A stretch of DNA of 64,000 nt from Orobanche coerulescens (taxonomy: Eukaryota; Streptophyta; Magnoliopsida; Lamiales; Orobanchaceae). Below, piece by piece: positions 57,405 to 64,000 of this stretch (the stretch's first letter is position 1; every line of letters begins with the position of its first letter). Under the pieces are notes generated by a model. That model was not told the DNA's origin. It saw nothing but the letters and a program-made list of their open reading frames with translations, and did not search any database. The stretch covers positions 119,221,501 through 119,285,500 of the forward strand of contig CM065804.1 of assembly GCA_033398695.1 (NCBI GenBank). The letters are read 5' to 3'. The position numbers were made by a program, and so were the translations under genes.

Positions 57405-58752
57405 CCTCGTATCCCTTTTGATAGTGGCTCGTTTTTAAAGGATTACTACTCGAGAGGGAGCATGTTGGGATCATCATGTGATAATGTTATATGAGATTTA
57501 TTGGAATTGTAATAAGAGATTTCGGATGTTGATATGATTATTGATATCTTCTTCATATGATGAATAAAATGGTATCATGAAGATATATACCTCGGATATG
57601 TTGTTCTGAACGTGATTTCGGATATTTCATGTTCTTGAAGAAACTCTTGAATTATACGAGGTGATGAAAATTTATAAGAAGTATTGATGTTTTGAATATG
57701 AATATGGAATATTCATATCTAGAGCTAAATTATGTGTTTGAAATAATATTCGTATAGGAATACGAATGTGATTATGAGTTTGATGAGACTATTATTCATC
57801 TCTGAATTTGGAAGCCCATACGTATGGAGAAAATGTTCAAGTCGAATGATTGGATTGTTTGATGACCTTTTTAATATGATTATCTATTCTTTTGAACCAG
57901 TCGAATGGTTCGAATCGATGACGGTCATAGGTAAATTTTAACGATGCATTTACGAGAAGGGAACCTTGTCAATTCGTATTTAAGAATTGAGTTTGGAATC
58001 GATAACATTTAGACCCTTATTATTGGTCCGAATTGGTTGCTGATATGATCATCGGATTTCGGCTTGTATTGTGGACATGGATTCGTGAGGGTCTGAGTTG
58101 GATAGTTCAGACTGTATTTAATCGAGATATTGTGGAACCGATGAGTTTGTGGCCTAGTTGTATTGATATTGGTCGTCATCGAACCTGTTGATTATTAATC
58201 CTTCGTTTTACAATAAGATATGATGTTTGATCATGGATTATGACTGTTGTGTTGCGGTTGAGGTTGAAGAGTTCGTAGATTACCTTGGTCGGGACTGAGG
58301 AACTCGTAGACGAAATCAACTGAATTGGTAACAGTTCGTTGTATTGATATCGAGGCAAGTTTTATACTTGTACTAATCAATGAGATTAATGTTTTCGTGT
58401 AGGTGTACGAATGTGTGTATCATTCCGAGACTTGGTCTCTTTATGATTGTATTGATATCAGGGGATTGTTTGGTACAACACCCGTCGGCAAATTATGCCA
58501 AATGTTATTGTTGTTCGTAAATGACCGGTTCAAGACATTGCGATACTTGTTGGTAAAGCTACTGTCGATAGCCGGTTCGCGGTATCGACGTATTGATTGT
58601 TATCATGACTGATGTTCCATTGAGATATTGTGGTGATCGTCGTTATTGATATCGGTGTTTTTCTATTGACATTGTATTGTCCGATTGAAGGCATTGATAT
58701 ATTCAAACTATCATCTTCGTTATCGGTAACCGATTAAAGGTGCCGAGACATC

Positions 58753-58908
58753 TGTTGAATCGTTGTTATCGATTGACCATTCTAAGGTAATCGAAGTATT
58801 AAATTAGGACTGTCGAAGATAGTTCCCATCCGTTGAGTCGTTATTGATTGGTCGTTCTAAGACAATCGAGGTATTGAATTGGGATCGCCGAGGACGGTGC
58901 CCATCTGT
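58753..58908. repeat. Minisatellite in LTR G (two units of about 78 bp)
   Basis: GTTGARTCGTTRTTATTGATTG-like starts at 58753 and 58831; each unit ends in a GATAGTTCCCATC or GACGGTGCCCATC word. It lies at the same relative place as the minisatellites of A, C, D and F. Confidence 0.6.
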
Positions 58909-58909
58909 G

Positions 58910-59940
58910 AGTTATTATTGTCGTGTTGGCCGACTCAAGGCAGCACACTATCATTCTTGTGAACTCGGTAATTTTGTGATCGTTGAGGGTTGAGGATTTC
59001 CAGATTATTGTTCGTGTTAATCGGTCCTTAGGGATTGTGATCCCAGGATGGTTATGTTGGATATTATTGGTCGTGTCAATCTTTCATTATTCATGTATCA
59101 TCGTTCACTTTGGTGAGTCGTATGATCCGTATTGGAGGTGTTATCCTTTGAATTTCTTTGTCATGTTGCATTATGATATATCTGGAATCATATCTGTGTG
59201 CCGATTGGTTATGTGTAGGATTTTTAGCCAGACATGATGGTCATGCGTGGATGTTTCCGCATTGGACCGTGCATACGGGACGTAGTCCATGAGGCTAATT
59301 AGGTACATTGTCCCACATATATTCTGGATTTCCGTATACGGAGTGGATATGTGCACGGACACATTTCCGGATCGGACGTACTGTGATGCCCCTCTTGAGC
59401 CTTATTGTTGTGGTCGTTCATAGTCCATGTTGTATTGGATATGTTTGACTGTTTGTGACTGGTTGTTCATACGCCCGAGGGGTTTGTTCGACAGCCGGGG
59501 TTATTTCCTTGAGATCCATTATTGTTGATCGTTTAGAGCTACCTTGTAGATGGGACTCTCAGTCATTGTTGTTCCCTTATTGATCGTGTTGGAGGTTATC
59601 ATGTTGATGGTATTCTCGATTATTGTGGATCTTTCGCCGATAGCATTGGAGTTTATCATGTCGACGATATTCTCGGTTGGTTTATGGGTTGATCATTGTC
59701 TTTGACAGTGTGAGCGTTCGGATTGTATGTCAGTGTTTCGGGACTTGTTGCCATTGTTTTGTGTGTTATTAGTTTTTGTCCATATTGAGCTTTATCAATA
59801 CAATCCTACGGACAGGATTCGTCACAGACAGCTCATGCTACACTTACGAGTTAGAATAATGTTTTGAGAATTCTTGGTATTGTTGAATACAGTACGGACG
59901 ATTTCAGTTGACTTCTTTTCGTATTTTGAGATGCCCTTCA
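58910..59940. other. Unresolved stretch between LTR G and the F pol remnant
   Basis: GT-rich sequence with no recognisable domain. Open frames (for example 58983-59237) show no motif I know. It should contain the right end of LTR G and degraded F interior. Confidence 0.4.
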
Positions 59941-59946
59941 ACGTAT

Positions 59947-60352
59947 CAATCGTATGCTGATACTCATCGTCGACCTTTGGAATTCGATTTTGGAAACCAT
60001 GTCCTACTCCAGGGTTGGAGACTTAGCTTATCGCTTGTTGTTGCCCCCTATGTTGGGTCTTGTTCATATCGTTAGTCATGTTTTTTACTATAGTGAAATT
60101 TACGTAACCAAGGATGTTACCTATCCAGAGAAAACAGTGAATATTCTTGAACGTCGTGAGAAGCAGCTTCGGCACAAAACCATCCCGTTGGTTTTAGTGC
60201 AATGGTCGAGACATGGAGTCGAGGAGGCCACTTGGGACACGGAAGAGAATTTGCGATCGGAGTTCCCCGAAATTTTTATTTCTCAAGTTTCGGGACGAAA
60301 CTTCTTTTTAGAGGGGGAGAATGTAATACCCGTACTTTTATTGACTGTTTGA
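59947..60352 (+). pseudogene. pol: Element F pol remnant: integrase end and chromodomain
   Basis: The frame at 59947 gives QSYADTHRRPLEFDFGNHVLL, the integrase C-terminal start also seen in A and D. A deletion of roughly 100 bp and a frame change follow, after which RVGDLAYRLLLPP, then NILERREKQLRHKTIP and LVQWSRHGVEEATWDTE identify the chromodomain. The motif around VFHVSQLRKY is badly altered. The normal stop before the AAGTTTCGGGACGAAACTT palindrome is lost, so the open frame runs on into the LTR to 60352. Non-functional. Confidence 0.75.
60285..60321 (+). other. Palindrome and polypurine tract, element F
   Basis: AAGTTTCGGGACGAAACTT at 60285-60303, then TTAGAGGGGGAGAA directly before the 3' LTR. 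Confidence 0.75.
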
Positions 60353-61863
60353 CTTTGCCGTTCTCCTTATTTTGTCGCTCTATAAACGCATGGAGATGTT
60401 GTTGATATTGTTATTGAGTTTCGTATCTTGTTTGGGTCTCGATCGTGTTGTTTAGACCTTGCGGAAGTGTTCTGGGCTAGAGACATAGCGCACACTAGGC
60501 CTAGGCTAACGCACGCTAATTCTGCTTGATTAGCGCACGCTAGCTTTGAGCCGTAGCGTGCGCTAAGGGACCAGTCAGGTCAGAACCAGTAACTCGAACT
60601 GCTCTCTGGACTGGCGGATTAACACAAGCTAGGAGTTCGTTAGCGCGCGCTATTCATGGTTAGTAGCGCACGCTAACATCCGTCCGTAGCGGACGCTAAT
60701 GGGATGGTCGGCAGAGGCAGTGAGGTTGCCAGGTTTCTGGACTATCAAGTAGCGTACGCTAGGCTTCGGCTAGCGCACGCTAAAGCTGTTGCATAACGCA
60801 CGCTAAGCCATAGCGGTAGCGCGTGCTAACGGACTGAGTCGGCAGAGGCAATGAGGTTTCAGACTTTCTGGACTAGCAGGTAACGCACGCTAGGCAGCGG
60901 CTAGCGTACGCTAGGCAACGGCTAGCGTACGCTATATGTGTTGTGTAATGCACGCTAGTGCTCAATATTAACGCACGCTAGCGGACTGAGACAGTGAACT
61001 GAGATTTTGGCAGGACACCAGTTAGCGCACGCTAGGGATGTTTCGTAGCGCGCGCTAACGTCTTATGACAATAGCCACTGGACTACCAGGTGACCCGTTA
61101 GCGTACGCTAATATTGAGGCGTAGCGTACGCTAGACTGGGATAGTATATAAGGGGACAGTCAACCCCTGCACTTGTCATTTCACATCATTTCCACTTTTT
61201 CCGATCGGGAGAGCTCGGGAGAGGCGATTTGGGGCGATTTAAGGCAGTCCTTCTTCAGATATCGTCATTTTGGGTTGGATAACAAGGTTTATGCAACATC
61301 TAGCACATTTCTATCCTCCGAATCAAGGTAAAAATTCTTAGAACCCTATTTTTGGGAATTTTGGGGTTTTTCGTAGATTCGTCCGATTTATCCGTTTTGA
61401 AGCTTGAGGACCTTGAGATTATGATGTATCTATCCCGTATGCATGCTTTTCCTACAATTTTACGGATTGGATTGTGCTGTTTTCGGACTTGTGAGAGTTT
61501 GGATGATTTTCCAACCTCTAGTTGTTTATCCGTGTATTTTCGTGAATCGTAGATGGGTTTCGGGAGTTTCTTCGTGTAATTTGAACATGGATAATTGATT
61601 ATCATATTCCTTTCGAATCGTTTAGGTGCCGGAAGTGCGTTCTTGGACCTACCGAACTCATACCCTTTTTCCGTTCGATTTCTCGATGTCTCAAAGGCAA
61701 GTATATATTTATGATTATACGTTCTCGACTTTGAAAGTAAGATATATTAATGGCATGATTACTTATATCCACTCTGGGGCGGACCGACGGGTCCCCTGAG
61801 GGTTTCGTAGCCTCTGGTGTGATTCCACGGATGATATGAACGAACCACTCTGGGACAGACCGA
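60322..61863 (+). mobile_element. Element F 3' LTR, truncated by element H
   Basis: Matches 53675 onward up to the second minisatellite unit, where it stops at CAGACCGA (61863). Palindrome cluster at 60486-61133, TATA box at 61145-61152, donor-like site at 61324-61332. Relative to the 5' LTR it has two extra palindrome units (about 60515-60540 and 60898-60925). Confidence 0.88.
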
Positions 61864-62097
61864 TGATAGGTGGTAATTTTACCACATTTTTTCTAGGATT
61901 TTATACTAGGTTTTTATCTCGTTCCATGATTAATGTGCTCGTATTTGGCTTATTTATGATTAGTCGAGCCGTATTACGCGTTTGGGGTGGTTTTAGTGTG
62001 TTTGCAGGTTTTTAGAGCCAAAAGGACCCAAAACGAGACAAAGGACCAAGAGTCGAGTCAAACGGATGGAAGAAACGGAATTTTGCAAAAGTCAGAC

Positions 62098-62143
62098 CAC
62101 CTATCGGGCCAGCCTATCGGCCGATAGGTGCGTCCGATAGGCT
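62098..62143. promoter_or_regulatory. CCTATCGGCCGATAGG palindrome group, LTR H
   Basis: One perfect 16-bp palindrome at 62113-62128, flanked by CCTATCGGG (about 62099) and CCGATAGGC (about 62134). The TATA-like box lies about 95 bp downstream, farther than in the other families. Confidence 0.55.
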
Positions 62144-62238
62144 GCTCCGCGGGTTCTCGAGTTTTGACAGATTGTGACTCTTTTGGATAGATTTTGTTTC
62201 CTAGATTAGTTCTAATCGGGAGTTTAACTCCCATAGGC

Positions 62239-62244
62239 TATATA
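62239..62244 (+). promoter_or_regulatory. TATA-like box, LTR H
   Basis: GGCTATATACACCTCC. A plausible core promoter by position. Confidence 0.45.
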
Positions 62245-63320
62245 CACCTCCTTCTAGACCTAGTTTAGGATCTTTGATCATCTTTGATCATCTTTTATCA
62301 TCTTTAGCACACTTTTACGATTTTTTTGCAATTTTAATTCCTTTGATACGAGAACTTTTTGCAAGGCAGCAATTATTATTGTTTTTCTACTTTTTCGGAG
62401 ATTGAAGACTCAGAGTTCATCCGGAAGGGTTGTAATCTCTCTTTTCATATTAATAATATGTATTCTCCATCTATTTCTTGTTTAATTTCAATTATGTCTA
62501 GCTAAATCCATTGATTGATTCTAGGGTTAGTAATTTTAATTGATGTTCACATGATGTCCCTTTGATTACCTTTTTACCTTTCATCCTAGGCTTGTGATCA
62601 AGATGTGTTAAATCTCATGCTAGATTAAAGGGCCCTTAATCGATGCATGTTAGCTAATTAATTTTGCCCGGAAGGATTAATTAATTAGTGGAAATACTTG
62701 TTGCACAATATGATTTGATCTTAAGACTTGAGTAGAGTAAGATAAATCATAGATAAATAAGTTGACGCTTTTTAAGTGATTTAAATTCTTTGAGCCTTGC
62801 GGGAAAAGGGTTTAAATTAACTATCTTTCTAGGTTGCCTTGATCGGAATTCTAGATCGGCTGAGTGATTATTTCTAGGATTGAATTAAAATTTGGAGAAA
62901 AGGAATCAAGTGAATGGATTGTGTGAACTCAATTAGACGATACTACCCTAGGATCAATTAGCTTTCAACTTGTGATTTTATCTTATTAATTTGCTTTATT
63001 TGCTTGATTTAGATAATTCACTTTATTTTGCTCTCTTTGCATAATACTTGGAATTCTTATTTTATTGTTCTAGATTTTTTTATTTTTAGGATTAATTGTT
63101 ATTTAATTTTTATTTTTCAATTTTTGAAGTTAGATAATTAGAAACAAACCAAATTTTCGGATTCCTAAATAGCAGTCAAATTTTGAGTAGAGTTACTTCC
63201 TTTATTTTCGACATATCAATTCCCTTGGGTTCGACACCTTGGAAATACTTCGAGGTTTTACAAATTTTAAAATTGATCGGATTTGAAAACCATACTACGC
63301 GAATTTTAGCGATCAATTTT

Positions 63321-63338
63321 TGGCGCCGTTGCCGGGGA
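63321..63338 (+). other. Primer binding site, element H
   Basis: TGGCGCCGTTGCCGGGGA, the standard primer site of Athila and related elements, five nt after the LTR end. Confidence 0.9.
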
Positions 63339-63463
63339 ATTGATAGAAAACTTAAAGGGATAATTCGAAAAAGAAGAGATTGTTACTTTAGGTTGTATAC
63401 TATTATTATTAATATTCGATCTCGTTTCCTCACATCTTGTTTTCTCTTCCTTGTAGGCGGTGC

Positions 63464-63982
63464 ATGATCACAAGATCCCAAGGAAAGGACTTATTTCCTT
63501 TGGATCCGGAAATCGAGAAGTCTTTGAGGAGGAAGAAGCAAGAAGCGAGAACCGAGACTATTTCTATACCTATCGTTGATACCATGGCCGGCATTGTTGA
63601 CCCACCACTAGAACTCGCTCGTCCCGAGAAGATCCCTTTGAATGCCCGCTTTCGACCGAAGCTGGACGATTATCAAGAAGGAGGTTGGGGGAAGATTGAT
63701 GCCAACAACTTCGAGCTTAAGCCGTCCCTCATCGCTACGGTGAAGTCTCAAACATACGGAGGAGGAGTTAATGAAGATCCAAACGCTCATCTTGAGTCGT
63801 TTTTGGACATATGTGCCACCATCAAGCAAAACGGAGTGCCTCCGGATGTCATTAAGCTCCGCCTATTCCGGTTCTACTTAGAAGACGATGCGCTAGATTG
63901 GTACAAGAGCCTAGATCGGAAGGAAATTGGTACTTGGAGAGAGATGACACGGTTGTTCTTAGCACAGTTCTATCCTCCCTAG
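63464..63982 (+). pseudogene. gag: Element H gag (Athila-type), interrupted by TAG
   Basis: The first ATG in the open frame is 63464 (MITRSQGKDLFPLDPEIEKS), just after TTTCTCTTCCTTGTAG, which looks like a splice acceptor. The order that follows is typical of Athila gag: NNFELKPSLIATV, EDPNAHLESFLDICATIKQNGV, IKLRLFRFYLEDDALDWYKSL, TWREMTRLFLAQFYPP. The frame stops at TAG 63980-63982, where the family normally continues, so this is either a premature stop or an edge error. The product would form the capsid of the element's particle. The remaining gag-pol is outside the window. Confidence 0.82.
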
Positions 63983-64000
63983 AAGGTGCAAAAACAAATC

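Larger units (their letters stand above)
56240..59400 (+). mobile_element. Element G: 3' interior end and LTR, nested in F (right end uncertain)
   Basis: The palindrome AAGTTTCGAGGACGAAACTT (56272-56291) and a G-rich polypurine tract (AAGGGGGG, 56297-56304) precede an LTR starting TGTGATATCCCGAC at 56310. The LTR holds a TAGCGCACGCTA cluster, TATA box, donor-like site, GAGGCAAGTT near 58352 and a minisatellite. I could not fix its right end: no GGTATCACA-like terminus stands out, so 59400 is a guess. The 5' part of G is missing. Confidence 0.5.
53675..61863 (+). mobile_element. Element F: gypsy element with gutted interior, 3' LTR cut by element H
   Basis: Two related LTRs (53675-55776 and 60322-61863) start TGTAATACCCGTAC. 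Primer site, a gag start remnant and a chromodomain remnant remain inside. The middle contains the 3' end and LTR of another element, G. The 5' flank is GCATG (53670-53674); the matching flank lies past element H and outside the window. The 5' and 3' LTRs agree closely, with small insertions in the palindrome cluster. Confidence 0.85.
61864..63315 (+). mobile_element. Element H 5' LTR (1,452 bp)
   Basis: Contains the palindrome CCTATCGGCCGATAGG (62113-62128) with flanking half copies, and a TATA-like TATATA at 62239-62244. The second half is AT-rich with no gene. Confidence 0.8.
61864..64000 (+). mobile_element. Element H: Athila-type gypsy element, 5' end only
   Basis: LTR 61864-63315, primer site 63321-63338 and the start of gag; the rest lies beyond the window. 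The LTR starts TGATAGG and ends GCGATCA (TGAT/ATCA terminal inverted repeat). The phrase CCTTGGGTTCGACACC close to its 3' end is typical of Athila LTRs. It is inserted in the 3' LTR of F after ACCGA (61859-61863). Confidence 0.85.

Noticed and set aside
59385..59410. Possible LTR start TGTGATGCCCC
   Set aside because: No second copy, no terminus pairing with it and no target duplication was found, so it is not annotated as an element boundary.
1..64000. tRNA, rRNA, telomere repeats or host genes
   Set aside because: I saw no cloverleaf-like gene, no rRNA core sequence, no TTTAGGG arrays and no exon-like coding sequence outside the transposons.

Overview
The window is repeat DNA from a plant nuclear genome, and I see no host protein-coding gene, rRNA or tRNA in it. 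The plant assignment rests on three things: Ty3/gypsy chromoviruses with a C-terminal chromodomain and a TGGTATCRGAGC primer site, which look like the Tekay/Del lineage; an Athila-type gag next to a TGGCGCCGTTGCC primer site; and a tandem satellite of about 168 bp with higher-order structure. The species cannot be named from this sequence. The setting looks like pericentromeric or other heterochromatin.

Layout. 1-544 is the end of an LTR (element Z, minus strand). 545-1127, 18167-41635 and 50955-51896 are one satellite array of about 25 kb, split by two insertions that are each proven by a 5-bp target duplication. Insertion A (1128-18166, duplication TATTT) is a Tekay-like element of 17 kb. 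Its gag-pol is replaced by a nested gag-only element B (3523-8025, minus) and a nested large-LTR element C (8026-15226, minus); only the integrase C-terminus and chromodomain of A survive (15228-15797). Insertion D (41636-50954, minus, duplication GTTAT) is a full-length element whose 1,540-codon polyprotein stays in one frame but has seven in-frame stops. From 51897 to the end the satellite gives way to a nest of LTR elements: E (LTR only, cut by F), F (two LTRs, gutted interior holding a piece of a further element G), and H (Athila-type, cut by the window end).

The satellite is built from four alternating monomer classes of 166-169 bp (a 4-mer of about 672 bp). On top of this lie larger duplications of about 3.86 kb and about 2.6 kb, so the array has at least three levels of repetition.

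The most unusual signal is regulatory. Nearly every LTR family carries its own cluster of short GC-rich palindromes just upstream of its TATA box: TAGCGCACGCTA-like in A, F and G; GTGCCGCGGCAC in C; TTACGGCCGTAA in D; GGCCGA-type in E; CCTATCGGCCGATAGG in H. In six families (A, C, D, E, F, G) a splice-donor-like motif follows the TATA box at about 170-220 nt. Several LTRs then share a further module: an AGGCAAGTA-like word, a minisatellite with a GGTCCGACGGG-like core, and a CCCC-loop-GGGG hairpin. None of the elements looks able to move on its own as seen here.
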